NCBI RefSeq assembly: GCF_051257895.1
Contig: NZ_CP194331.1
Coordinates: 1,736,001-1,800,000 of the forward strand
Source: Gallionella straubiae
GTDB taxonomy: Bacteria; Pseudomonadota; Gammaproteobacteria; Burkholderiales; Gallionellaceae
Reading direction: 5' to 3'
DNA: 64,000 bases
In this document: in pieces, positions 52,534 through 60,166 of the stretch
How positions within the stretch are numbered: the stretch's first letter is position 1
Layout of the letters: each line of letters begins with the position of its first letter
Notes under the pieces: generated by a model
Told to the model about the DNA's origin: nothing
Databases searched by the model: none
The model's input: the letters and a program-made list of their open reading frames with translations, nothing else
Translations under genes and position numbers: made by a program

Positions 52534-53601
52534 TTACGGGAGAGGAAGCAGCACGGTAAAACAGGTGCGCCCCGGCTCGCTGTCGAATTCTATCGCGCCG
52601 TGGTGCTGGCTGACGTAGTCCTGCGCGAGCGTCAGCCCGAGGCCGTGGCCGTCGGCGCGCCCCGATACCAGCGGGTAGAAAATCTTGTCCTGCAGTTCCG
52701 GCGGGATGCCGGGGCCGTTGTCGATGATCTGCACCATCACCGCGAGGCGGTGGCGGCGCTTGACCAGCGTCACCTGCCGCGCGATGCGGGTGCGCAGAGT
52801 GATGTTGCCGCTGCCCTGCAGCGCCTGCGCGGCATTGCGCACGATGTTGAGCATCGCCTGGATGAGCTGCTCCTTGTCGCCGATCAGCGGCGGCAGGCTG
52901 ACGTCGTAATCGCGCCGTATCTTCAGCCCCTCCGGCATCTCGGCGAGCACCACGCTGCGCACGCGCTCCAGCACTTCATGGATGTTGAGTGCGCTGTGGT
53001 GCGAGGCGTTCTGCGGGGAAAGCAGTTTCTCCACCAGCGAGCGCAGCCTGTCCGCCTCCTGCACGATGACCCGGGTGTATTCGCGCAGGGCCGGTTTTTC
53101 CAGTTCCTGCTCGAGCAGTTGCGCCGCGCCGCGAATGCCGCCGAGCGGATTCTTGATCTCGTGCGCGAGGTTGCGCAGCAGCAGGCGACTCGCCTGCGTC
53201 TGGTCGAGCATCTGCTCTTCGCGCGCCAACTTGAGCGGCCGGTCCATCGGGTGAAATTCCAGCAGCAGGTATTGCCCGTTATCGAGCTGCACCGGCGTCG
53301 CCGCACAGCGCAGATGCAGCCTGACATGCGCATGCGTACCCAGCGTCAGGTCGTGCTCGATGTAGCTGGCGTTGTCGCGGATCGCGTGCTGCATCGCATG
53401 GGTCAGCTGCCCGGCATCGGTGAATGCCTGCTGCACCGGATACCCGAGCAGATTCTTTCCGCTCACGTCGAACAGGTGTTCTGCGGCCGGGTTGAGATAG
53501 ATGACGCACGCCTCGCCGTCCAGCAGGATGACGGCGGTCGCAAGGTGTTCCGGCATGAAGGATGACAGGTCAGGCATACATTCTTGCGCAGCAGAAAACA
53601 T
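52534..53601 (-). CDS. ntrB: Nitrogen regulation sensor histidine kinase NtrB
   Basis: 355 residues: a PAS domain (residues ~20-120, ATAVILLDGEACVIYLNPAAEHLF), the phospho-accepting His147 in NLAHEIKNPLGGIRGAAQLL, and HATPase motifs (LLSPQNASHHSALNIHEVL, NIVRNAAQAL, IIDNGPGIPPELQDKIFYPL, GHGLGLTLAQDYVSQHHGAI). NtrB controls NtrC phosphorylation in response to PII. ATG 53601 or ATG 53577 may be used; neither has a strong ribosome site. Confidence 0.96.
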   Translation of the reverse strand: MFSAAQECMPDLSSFMPEHLATAVILLDGEACVIYLNPAAEHLFDVSGKNLLGYPVQQAFTDAGQLTHAMQHAIRDNASYIEHDLTLGTHAHVRLHLRCAATPVQLDNGQYLLLEFHPMDRPLKLAREEQMLDQTQASRLLLRNLAHEIKNPLGGIRGAAQLLEQELEKPALREYTRVIVQEADRLRSLVEKLLSPQNASHHSALNIHEVLERVRSVVLAEMPEGLKIRRDYDVSLPPLIGDKEQLIQAMLNIVRNAAQALQGSGNITLRTRIARQVTLVKRRHRLAVMVQIIDNGPGIPPELQDKIFYPLVSGRADGHGLGLTLAQDYVSQHHGAIEFDSEPGRTCFTVLLPLP

Positions 53602-53616
53602 GCCAGGTGGGAGAAC

Positions 53617-54081
53617 CTACTTGAGTTTTGACAGCTCGGTTTTGAGCGCCTCGACGTTGTTGCTGTGCAGATCGACCTGCTCCTGCAGCGTCTTGATTTT
53701 CTCTTCGTATTTCGCCACGTTGCGGTAAGTCTTGCCGTCCTGGCCGCGATAAACTTCCGGAGTCGATTCACCCTCTTTCAGGTTCTGCCGGGCTTCCCCG
53801 AGCAATTTTTCTTCCGCCTCCAGTTCATCCTGCAGAATCTTGCGGCGCACGTCATCGCGGCTCTTTTGCGTTGCGCCATCCACCCTGGGGAAGCCCTCGG
53901 GCGTGGCGGTGCGCGCCGGCGGCACCATGGTAGGCAGCGGCTCCAGGATGATCTTCTTGCCGCCCTTGATCGGCGCGCTGGAATAGGTGACATGGCCGTC
54001 GGCATCGACGGCCTTGTATATCTCCGCCTGCGCCAATGCGGGGCAGAGGCATATGATTGCAAGCAAGTATCCAGACTTCAT
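53617..54081 (-). CDS. DUF4124 domain-containing periplasmic protein
   Basis: About 154 residues with signal peptide SGYLLAIICLCPALAQA and the DUF4124 motif AEIYKAVDADGHVTYSSAPI; the C-terminal part is a coiled coil (KILQDELEAEEKLLGEARQNL, KTLQEQVDLHSNNVEALKTEL). ATG 54081 has AGGAG seven bases upstream. Between glnA and ntrB; DUF4124 proteins are frequent in betaproteobacteria at this locus, and the function is unknown. Confidence 0.88.
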   Translation of the reverse strand: MKSGYLLAIICLCPALAQAEIYKAVDADGHVTYSSAPIKGGKKIILEPLPTMVPPARTATPEGFPRVDGATQKSRDDVRRKILQDELEAEEKLLGEARQNLKEGESTPEVYRGQDGKTYRNVAKYEEKIKTLQEQVDLHSNNVEALKTELSKLK

Positions 54082-54152
54082 TTTCATTCTCCTGCTGGGG
54101 GGCTCGGGCAAGTATAGGGCAAGCATCAGACTCCGACAAACATTGGCGGTTC

Positions 54153-54180
54153 AAAAGCAAAACGGGGCTTGCGCCCCGTT
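54153..54180 (-). terminator. Intrinsic terminator of glnA
   Basis: Stem acggggc/gccccgt with cgcaa loop (54162-54179) followed on the minus strand by ttttgctttt. Ends the glnA transcript 20 bases after the stop codon. Confidence 0.85.
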
Positions 54181-54200
54181 CTGCCATCCTGCAGCGTATC

Positions 54201-55616
54201 TTAGATGCTGTAATACATGTCGAACTCGACCGGATGGGTGGTCATGCGGATCTTGTTCACTTCTTCCATCTTCAGGGTGATGAAGGCATCGATGAAGTCG
54301 TTGGAGAACACGCCGCCGCGCGTCAGGAACTCGCGATCCTTGTCCAGATGTGCCAGCGCTTCGTCCAGCGAGGCGCATACGGTCGGGATCTTTGCGTCCT
54401 CTTCCGGCGGCAGGTCGTAGAGGTTCTTGTCGGCCGGGTCGCCGGGGTGAATCTTGTTCTGGATGCCGTCCAGCCCTGCCATCATCAGCGCAGCGAAGCA
54501 CAGGTACGGGTTTGCGGTCGGATCCGGGAAGCGCGTCTCGATGCGGCGCGCTTTGTCGCTGGCCACATGCGGGATACGGATCGAAGCAGAACGGTTCTTC
54601 GCCGAGTAGGCCAGCTTGACCGGTGCCTCGTAGTGCGGCACGAGGCGCTTGTAAGAGTTGGTGCCGGGGTTGCAGATCGCATTCAGCGCCTTGGCGTGCT
54701 TGATGATGCCGCCGATGTAGTACAGCGCGGTCTCGGACAGGCCGGCATAACCGTTGCCCGCGAAGGTGTTCTTGCCATCCTTCCAGATCGACTGGTGCAC
54801 ATGCATGCCGGAGCCGTTGTCGCCGACGATCGGCTTGGGCATGAAGGTCGCGGTCTTGCCGTACTGGTGCGCGACGTTGTGCACCACATACTTCAGCGCC
54901 TGGGTCTGGTCGGCGCGGCGCACCAAAGTATTAAATTTTGTGCCGATCTCGCACTGACCGGCGGTCGCGACTTCGTGGTGGTGCACTTCGACTTCGATAC
55001 CGATGTCTTCCAGCGCCAGGCACATCGCCGCGCGGATGTCGTTCAGGCTATCGACCGGGGGAACCGGGAAGTAGCCGCCCTTGACCATCGGGCGATGGCC
55101 GGTGTTGCCGCCGTCGAATTTCTCGCCGGTGGCCCAGGCCGCCTCTTCGGAGTTGATCTTGAGCGAGCAGCCGGACATGTCGACGGACCAGGTCACCGAG
55201 TCAAAGATGAAGAATTCGGGTTCCGGGCCGAAGAAGGCGGTGTCGCCAAGGCCACTGGACTTCAGGTAGGCTTCGGCGCGCTTCGCGATGGAGCGCGGGT
55301 CGCGGTCATAGCCCTTGCCGTCGGCCGGTTCCACCACGTCGCAGGTGATCACCAGGGTGTTTTCATCCATGAACGGGTCGAGATAGGCCGTCGCCGGGTC
55401 CGGCATCAGCAGCATGTCGGAAGCCTGGATGCCTTTCCAGCCGGCGATCGAAGAGCCGTCGAACGCGTGGCCGTCTTCGAACTTGTCCAGATCGACATAC
55501 TTGGCCGGCACGCCCACGTGCTGCTCCTTGCCGCGCGTATCGGTAAAGCGGAAATCCACGAACTTGACGTCGTGGTCCTTGATCATCTTCAAAACATCAT
55601 TTGCCGACATAGCCAT
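54201..55616 (-). CDS. glnA: Glutamine synthetase type I GlnA
   Basis: Central ammonium assimilation enzyme. Features: beta-grasp N-domain (KFVDFRFTDTRGKEQHVG), DGSSIAGW, metal and ATP region FGPEPEFFIFDSV, NGSGMHVHQSIWKDG, the glutamate loop KRLVPHYEAPVKLAYS, RIP and the adenylylation tyrosine Tyr400 in NLYDLPPEE. Thus it should be controlled by GlnE-type adenylylation. ATG 55616 has GGGAG six bases upstream (MAMSANDV start); later ATG 55610 is also in frame. A sigma-54 promoter and an NtrC-type site precede it. Confidence 0.98.
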   Translation of the reverse strand: MAMSANDVLKMIKDHDVKFVDFRFTDTRGKEQHVGVPAKYVDLDKFEDGHAFDGSSIAGWKGIQASDMLLMPDPATAYLDPFMDENTLVITCDVVEPADGKGYDRDPRSIAKRAEAYLKSSGLGDTAFFGPEPEFFIFDSVTWSVDMSGCSLKINSEEAAWATGEKFDGGNTGHRPMVKGGYFPVPPVDSLNDIRAAMCLALEDIGIEVEVHHHEVATAGQCEIGTKFNTLVRRADQTQALKYVVHNVAHQYGKTATFMPKPIVGDNGSGMHVHQSIWKDGKNTFAGNGYAGLSETALYYIGGIIKHAKALNAICNPGTNSYKRLVPHYEAPVKLAYSAKNRSASIRIPHVASDKARRIETRFPDPTANPYLCFAALMMAGLDGIQNKIHPGDPADKNLYDLPPEEDAKIPTVCASLDEALAHLDKDREFLTRGGVFSNDFIDAFITLKMEEVNKIRMTTHPVEFDMYYSI

Positions 55617-55669
55617 AGCTTTCTCCCACAAGGATTACAGAAATAATTTTTGACAACCCGAATTCGTTA

Positions 55670-55686
55670 CGCATGAAGCGTGCCAA
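55670..55686 (-). promoter_or_regulatory. Sigma-54 promoter of glnA
   Basis: Minus strand ttggcacgcttcatgcg: GG at -24 and GC at -12 with correct spacing; one mismatch to the ttggcacg-N4-ttgc consensus. It lies 54-70 bases before the glnA ATG, agreeing with rpoN and ntrBC in the window. Confidence 0.8.
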
Positions 55687-55779
55687 TCCCGTTCCTTTGG
55701 CGGACGGGCATTGTGCCACAAGCCATTCATGCGAAGCGCGAAATATTTGCACCAGAAACGGGCGGCGCAAGCTGTTTAT

Positions 55780-55794
55780 GCACTAATTTCGTGC
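55780..55794. promoter_or_regulatory. NtrC-type enhancer site
   Basis: gcac-N7-gtgc (gcactaatttcgtgc), the NtrC half-site arrangement, about 95 bases upstream of the -24 element, at the expected enhancer distance. Only one clear site is visible. Confidence 0.65.
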
Positions 55795-55930
55795 GCGATT
55801 CCGGAAGCGTCGGTTCCGGCCTATAGAGTGGTAAAGGAGTGTGATTTTTCATACGGCTTGCGCTAGTATGCGTGCAACGAGCATAGCACCCGCGCCCGAT
55901 TCGTTAAACCACGTGAAGGAAAGAAGTCCC

Positions 55931-56383
55931 ATGGGAAAAATCACCGCCATCCTGGAGGCCGCGCAGCAACGTGCCAGGGAAATGAACCTGCCCTACGAGG
56001 GCGCGCTTTACCCCGACGAGGCCCATGAGGTGCTGCAATCCGCGCCCGGCGCGAAGCTCGTGGACGTGCGCACCCGCGCCGAACTGGACTGGGTCGGGCG
56101 CATCCCCGGCGCGGCAGAGATCGAGTGGGTCACCTATCCCGGCATGAAGCCCAACCCGAATTTCGTCGCACAACTCGAACAGCAGGTGGACAAGGAGGCG
56201 CTCGTGCTGTTCATCTGCCGCAGCGGCATGCGCTCCAACGCCGCCGCGGCCGCCGCGACCAAGGCGGGCTACGGCGACTGCTACAACGTGCTGGAAGGCT
56301 TCGAGGGCGAGAAGGACGGGGACGAGCACCGCAACGCGCTGGGCGGGTGGCGGGTGGCCGGATTGCCTTGGGAGCAGAGCTAA
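55931..56383 (+). CDS. Rhodanese-like domain protein, cytoplasmic
   Basis: 150 residues. The N-terminal helix (ITAILEAAQQRAREMNLPY) precedes a rhodanese domain: GAKLVDVRTRAELDWVGRIPGA, catalytic Cys in LFICRSGMRS, and YNVLEGFEGE. The sixth residue of the active-site loop, typical of sulfurtransferases, is present. ATG 55931 has AAGGAAAG upstream; a longer frame is not supported. Its stop codon is the boundary of palindromic element copy 3. Confidence 0.9.
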   Translation: MGKITAILEAAQQRAREMNLPYEGALYPDEAHEVLQSAPGAKLVDVRTRAELDWVGRIPGAAEIEWVTYPGMKPNPNFVAQLEQQVDKEALVLFICRSGMRSNAAAAAATKAGYGDCYNVLEGFEGEKDGDEHRNALGGWRVAGLPWEQS

Positions 56384-56560
56384 AACCTGCTGCGCGGCTT
56401 GATTACGACGTTGCGCGGTCTTGGTTACGGCATCACGCGCTACGCACCTGAGCCTTCACCGCAACTTCGTTGTCGCTTCCTCGCCTACTCAAAAGGCATG
56501 TAGCACTTTGAGATTGGCAGCAGGCCACAGCAGAAAAAATTTGAACCTGCTTTTTTCAAC
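56384..56560 (+). repeat. Palindromic intergenic element, copy 3 (degenerate)
   Basis: Begins right after the TAA of the rhodanese gene. On the plus strand it reads aaaacctgctgcgcggcttg, attacgacgttgcgcggtc, then after an insertion tcgcttcctcgcctac; these match copy 1 (minus strand) aaaacctactgcgcgactcg, attgcggcgttgcgcggtg, tcgcttcctcgtctac. The right arm is degenerate and ends near gaacctgcttttttcaa. No clear terminal 18-bp repeat remains. It occupies the gap before the second rhodanese. Confidence 0.7.
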
Positions 56561-56578
56561 CCTAAGTTAGGAATTACC

Positions 56579-56974
56579 ATGACCCTCAATCCACTCTTCT
56601 TTTTCCGGGCCCTGCTGGCCGCCCTGTTGCTGCTAACCGGCCTTGCCTGTCAGGCCGAGACGCCCGCCGTCGGGACGATCGCCCCGACCGAGCTCACCCA
56701 GAGGCTGAAGGCGCCCAAGCCGCCGGTCATCCTCGATGTGCGCACGCGCGAGGAATATGCGGCAGGGCACGTCGACACTGCTGTGAACATTCCGTACGAT
56801 GAACTGGAGCGCAGGCTGGGCGAGATACCGGGGAATAAATCCAGCGAGATCGTGGTGTACTGCCGCAGCGGGAAGCGTGCCGGAATCGCGGAGAAGATCC
56901 TCATCGATAAGGGTTACACGAACGTCAGGGATCTGGCCGGGCACTGGCAGGAGTGGAGCAAGCAGCCGAAGTAG
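56579..56974 (+). CDS. Rhodanese-like protein, periplasmic
   Basis: 131 residues with a signal peptide (FFRALLAALLLLTGLACQA) and a PspE/GlpE-like domain: VILDVRTREEYAAGHVDTAVNIPYDEL, active-site IVVYCRSGKRAGIAEKIL and LAGHWQEWSKQ. Catalytic Cys is in YCRSGKR. Possible use in periplasmic sulfur transfer. It is separated from the cytoplasmic rhodanese by element copy 3. Confidence 0.9.
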   Translation: MTLNPLFFFRALLAALLLLTGLACQAETPAVGTIAPTELTQRLKAPKPPVILDVRTREEYAAGHVDTAVNIPYDELERRLGEIPGNKSSEIVVYCRSGKRAGIAEKILIDKGYTNVRDLAGHWQEWSKQPK

Positions 56975-56993
56975 CAGGCTATCCCAGCCGTTT

Positions 56994-58298
56994 TCAGCTT
57001 CGCATCAACTCTTCGATTTCCGCGACCGCCTTCGGTGCGGCCGCGGTCAGCACTTCGCAGCCCTGCGCATTGACCGCCACGTCGTCCTCGATGCGCACGC
57101 CGATGTTCCAGAGCGCCTGCGGCACGTCGTCGCCGGGGCGGATGTAGCAGCCCGGCTCGACGGTAAACACCATGCCGGGCTGCAGCACGCGCCATTCGTC
57201 GCCCACCTTGTAGTCGCCGACATCGTGCACGTCCATGCCCAGCCAGTGGCCGGTGCGGTGCATATAGAAGCGCTTGTAGCTCTCGCTCTCCAGCACCGCA
57301 TCCACGCTGCCCTGGCACAGTTTTAGGTCAATGAAGCCTTGCGCGAGCACGCGTAGCGCGGCGTCGTGCGGCGCGTTCCATGGTTTACCGGGACGCGCGG
57401 CAGCAATCGCGGCGGCCTGCGCGGCGAGCACGAGCTCATAGACGTCCTTTTGCGCGGCACCGAATTGGCCGTTCACCGGAAAAGTGCGCGTAATGTCGGA
57501 GGCATAGCCGCCCAGTTCGCAGCCCGCGTCGATCAGCAGCAGGTCGCCGTCCCTGAGCATGGCGTCGTTGCCCACGTAATGCAGCACGCAGGCGTTCGCT
57601 CCGCCCGCGACGATGCTCGGATAGGCGGGATGGCGCGCGCCGTGGCGGCAGAATTCGTGCAGCAGTTCCGCCTCGATCTGGTATTCGAACTGGCCGGGGC
57701 GGGCGAAGCGCATCGCGCGCCGGTGCGCCTGTGTGGAAATTTCGGCGGCATGGCGCATGACGGCCAGCTCGTGTTCGTCCTTGAACAGCCGCATTTCGTT
57801 GAGCAGCGTGCGCAGGTCGTGGATTTCGTTCGGGGCGCGGATGCCGCTGCGCGCCTTGGTCTGCACCTCGCCGCGCAGCCTGAGGATGTGCTGGTCCCAC
57901 GCGGCATCGCGCCCCACCGGATAGAACAGCGCGGGCTGATTGCCCATCAGTCCGGCGAGCTTTTCGTCCAGTTGCGCGATCGGGTGGGCCGCGTCGAAAC
58001 CGTATTGCTCTTTCGCGGCATCGGGGCCGGTACGGTAGCCGTCCCAGACTTCGCGCTCCGGGTTTTTCTCACGGCAGAACAGGATGGATTGCGGCTCGTC
58101 TCCGGCGACCAGCACCAGCACCGCCTCCGGCTCGGCAAAGCCGCTCAGGTAATGGAAGCTGCTGTCGTAACGGTAGGCATAGTGGGTGCCACCGTTGCGC
58201 TCCGTTTCCGGCGCGGTGGGGATGATCGCGATGCCGCGCTGCATCTTTTCGATCAGACGGGCGCGCCGCGCCGCATGGATGGTTGGGTCAACAGTCAT
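56994..58298 (-). CDS. pepP: Xaa-Pro aminopeptidase PepP
   Basis: Aminopeptidase P that frees an N-terminal residue before proline. The creatinase-like N-domain has IHAARRARLIEKMQRGIAII and YRYDSSFHYLSGF. The pita-bread catalytic domain has metal ligands in LLIDAGCELGGYASDITRTFP, HRTGHWLGMDVHD, TVEPGCYI and VRIEDDV. 434 residues from ATG 58298, which overlaps the murU stop as ATGA, so pepP is translated after murU. Confidence 0.95.
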   Translation of the reverse strand: MTVDPTIHAARRARLIEKMQRGIAIIPTAPETERNGGTHYAYRYDSSFHYLSGFAEPEAVLVLVAGDEPQSILFCREKNPEREVWDGYRTGPDAAKEQYGFDAAHPIAQLDEKLAGLMGNQPALFYPVGRDAAWDQHILRLRGEVQTKARSGIRAPNEIHDLRTLLNEMRLFKDEHELAVMRHAAEISTQAHRRAMRFARPGQFEYQIEAELLHEFCRHGARHPAYPSIVAGGANACVLHYVGNDAMLRDGDLLLIDAGCELGGYASDITRTFPVNGQFGAAQKDVYELVLAAQAAAIAAARPGKPWNAPHDAALRVLAQGFIDLKLCQGSVDAVLESESYKRFYMHRTGHWLGMDVHDVGDYKVGDEWRVLQPGMVFTVEPGCYIRPGDDVPQALWNIGVRIEDDVAVNAQGCEVLTAAAPKAVAEIEELMRS

Positions 58299-59038
58299 GG
58301 CGCATTGTGCGACGAACGATGCTTCCCTTGCAACGAGCAAAGCCGGCTGTCGAGTTCGGCGAGGCGCTGCGGTGTGCCGACATCCACCCACAGGCCGCAG
58401 TGGTGTTCGCCGCTGACGCGGCCTGCGGCGATCTGCTCGCGCAGCAGCGGTGCGAGCGGCGCGGCGCTGCCGCGCGGGAGGCAGCTGAACAGGGCGGGCT
58501 GGTAGACGCCGATGCCGCTGAAGGTAAGCTTCGTTGCCACCCCATCCCCCCCGCCTGCAGTGGAGGGGAGCGGAATGATGCGGCTCCCATTCAGGACGAA
58601 ATCGCCATTGGGGTGATGGGGGGGGTTATCGACCAGCACCAGGTGCGCCATGTCGCCTCTGGCTTGCAGTGCGGCGGCACGTTCGCTCAGGTGCGAAAAG
58701 TCGTAGTCACACCAGATGTCGCTGTTGACCACGGCGAAGGGCTTGTCGCCGAGCAGCGGCAGGGCATAGGCGATGCCGCCCGCAGTCTCCAGTGCCTTGC
58801 CTTCGTCCGAATAGCAGATGCGGATGCCGAAGCGGCTGCCGTCGCCCAGCGCGGTCTCGATCTGCGCACCAAGGTGGGCGTGATTGATGACCAGGTCGGT
58901 GATGCCGGCATGCGCCAGCCTCTCGATATGCCAGACGATCAGCGGCTTGCCGCCGGCCTCCAGCAGCGGCTTGGGGGTGTGGTCGGTGAGCGGGCGCATG
59001 CGTTCGCCGCGTCCCGCCGCGAGCAGCATGGCGATCAT
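58295..59038 (-). CDS. murU: N-acetylmuramate alpha-1-phosphate uridylyltransferase MurU
   Basis: 247 residues of the sugar-nucleotidyltransferase fold: MLLAAGRGERMRPLTDHTPKPLLEAGGKPLI at the N-terminus, ICYSDEGKALETAGGI, FAVVNSDIWCDYDF and ISGIGVYQPALF-like (FSGIGVYQPALF) regions. MurU makes UDP-MurNAc from MurNAc-1-phosphate in the AmgK/MurU muropeptide-recycling bypass, which makes cells fosfomycin tolerant. It is followed by pepP (ATGA overlap) and preceded by amgK with a REP-like hairpin in the 75-base gap. Confidence 0.92.
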   Translation of the reverse strand: MIAMLLAAGRGERMRPLTDHTPKPLLEAGGKPLIVWHIERLAHAGITDLVINHAHLGAQIETALGDGSRFGIRICYSDEGKALETAGGIAYALPLLGDKPFAVVNSDIWCDYDFSHLSERAAALQARGDMAHLVLVDNPPHHPNGDFVLNGSRIIPLPSTAGGGDGVATKLTFSGIGVYQPALFSCLPRGSAAPLAPLLREQIAAGRVSGEHHCGLWVDVGTPQRLAELDSRLCSLQGKHRSSHNAP

Positions 59039-59062
59039 GGTTTTACGCCTTTCACGTTCGCC

Positions 59063-59086
59063 CCCTCGCCCGCTGGCGGGAGAGGG
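59063..59086. repeat. REP-like GC-rich hairpin
   Basis: ccctc-g-cccgc-tg-gcggg-a-gaggg: two 5-bp stems joined by a g/a mismatch, followed by ttggggagaggg. This form of hairpin is widespread in proteobacterial intergenic regions. Only this copy is seen in the window. Confidence 0.6.
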
Positions 59087-59113
59087 TTGGGGAGAGGGAG
59101 ATGCGTGGCATCG

Positions 59114-60109
59114 TCAAAAGGTGTACCCCTGCTGTTTGTTGTGCGGTTCCAGCTCGTCGAGCAGGTATAGCAGCGGCTTGAGGTCGATGTAGCGTTCGCA
59201 GGCGCGGCGCAGGTAGTCCATCACCAGCGGCATGTCTTTCAGGTAACCGTCCTTGCCGTCGCGGTGGTACAGGCGCGCGAAGATGCCCAGCACCTTGATG
59301 TGCCGCTGCACGCCCATCCATTCGTAGTCGCGGTAGAACTCGCCGAAATCCGCGCGCACCGGAAGCCCGGCCTTGCGCGCCGTTTCCCAGTAGCGGATCA
59401 GCCAGTCCATGATCTCCGCTTCTTCCCACTTGATATAGGCATCCTTGAACAGCGAGGCGAGGTCGTAGGTGATCGGGCCGTATACCGCATCCTGGAAATC
59501 GAGGATGCCGGGGTTAGGCTCGCTCACCATCAGGTTGCGCGAATGGTAATCGCGATGCACGTACACGCGCGGCTGCGCGAGGTTGTTGGCGAGGATGCGG
59601 CGGAAGCTCTCTTCCAGCGTGGCTCTCTGTTTGTCGCTGAGGGTGACATTGAGGTGACTGGCGACATACCAGTCCGGGAACAGGTTCAGCTCGCGGCGCA
59701 GCAGGGTTTCGTCGTAAGGGAGCAGCTCGTTTTCCTTCGAGGCGAGCTGGATTTTGATCAATGCGTCCGTGGCCGCGCCATACAGTTCGCGCGCCGTGCC
59801 GGCATCCAGCCCCTGCAGGTAGGTGGTGTTGCCGAGGTCGGAGAGCAGCAAAAAGCCCTGCTGCAGGTCCTGCGCATACACATGCGGCACATGCGCCCCG
59901 GCCTCCTCGAACAGCCCGGCAATATGCAGGAAGGGGCGGCAGTCCTCATGCTGCGGCGGTGCGTCCATGATGATTCGGGTTGTGCCGTCGGCAAATGAGG
60001 CGCGGAAATAGCGGCGGAAGCTGGCGTCGGCGGAGGCCGGGGCGAGGGTAAAGGTCTCGCCGGGAAGCAGGCCTTGCAGCCACACGGTAAGCTGTTGCTG
60101 GCGTTGCAT
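59114..60109 (-). CDS. amgK: N-acetylmuramate/N-acetylglucosamine kinase AmgK
   Basis: 331 residues of the aminoglycoside-phosphotransferase fold: FRRYFRASFADGTTRIIMDAPP (ATP site), YVHRDYHSRNLMVSEPNPGILDFQDAVYGP with the catalytic Asp and metal sites, and LASLFKDAYIKW. AmgK phosphorylates recycled MurNAc or GlcNAc at the anomeric position, giving MurU its substrate. ATG 60109 begins MQRQQQLTVWLQGLL, the expected N-terminus; the long open frame upstream is antisense to lptD. Divergent from lptD with 57 bases between. Confidence 0.92.
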   Translation of the reverse strand: MQRQQQLTVWLQGLLPGETFTLAPASADASFRRYFRASFADGTTRIIMDAPPQHEDCRPFLHIAGLFEEAGAHVPHVYAQDLQQGFLLLSDLGNTTYLQGLDAGTARELYGAATDALIKIQLASKENELLPYDETLLRRELNLFPDWYVASHLNVTLSDKQRATLEESFRRILANNLAQPRVYVHRDYHSRNLMVSEPNPGILDFQDAVYGPITYDLASLFKDAYIKWEEAEIMDWLIRYWETARKAGLPVRADFGEFYRDYEWMGVQRHIKVLGIFARLYHRDGKDGYLKDMPLVMDYLRRACERYIDLKPLLYLLDELEPHNKQQGYTF

Positions 60110-60166
60110 ATCGGGCTTTTCGATGTTAATGGTAAACTTGCGGAAGTTTACCACCTTACTATTGTC

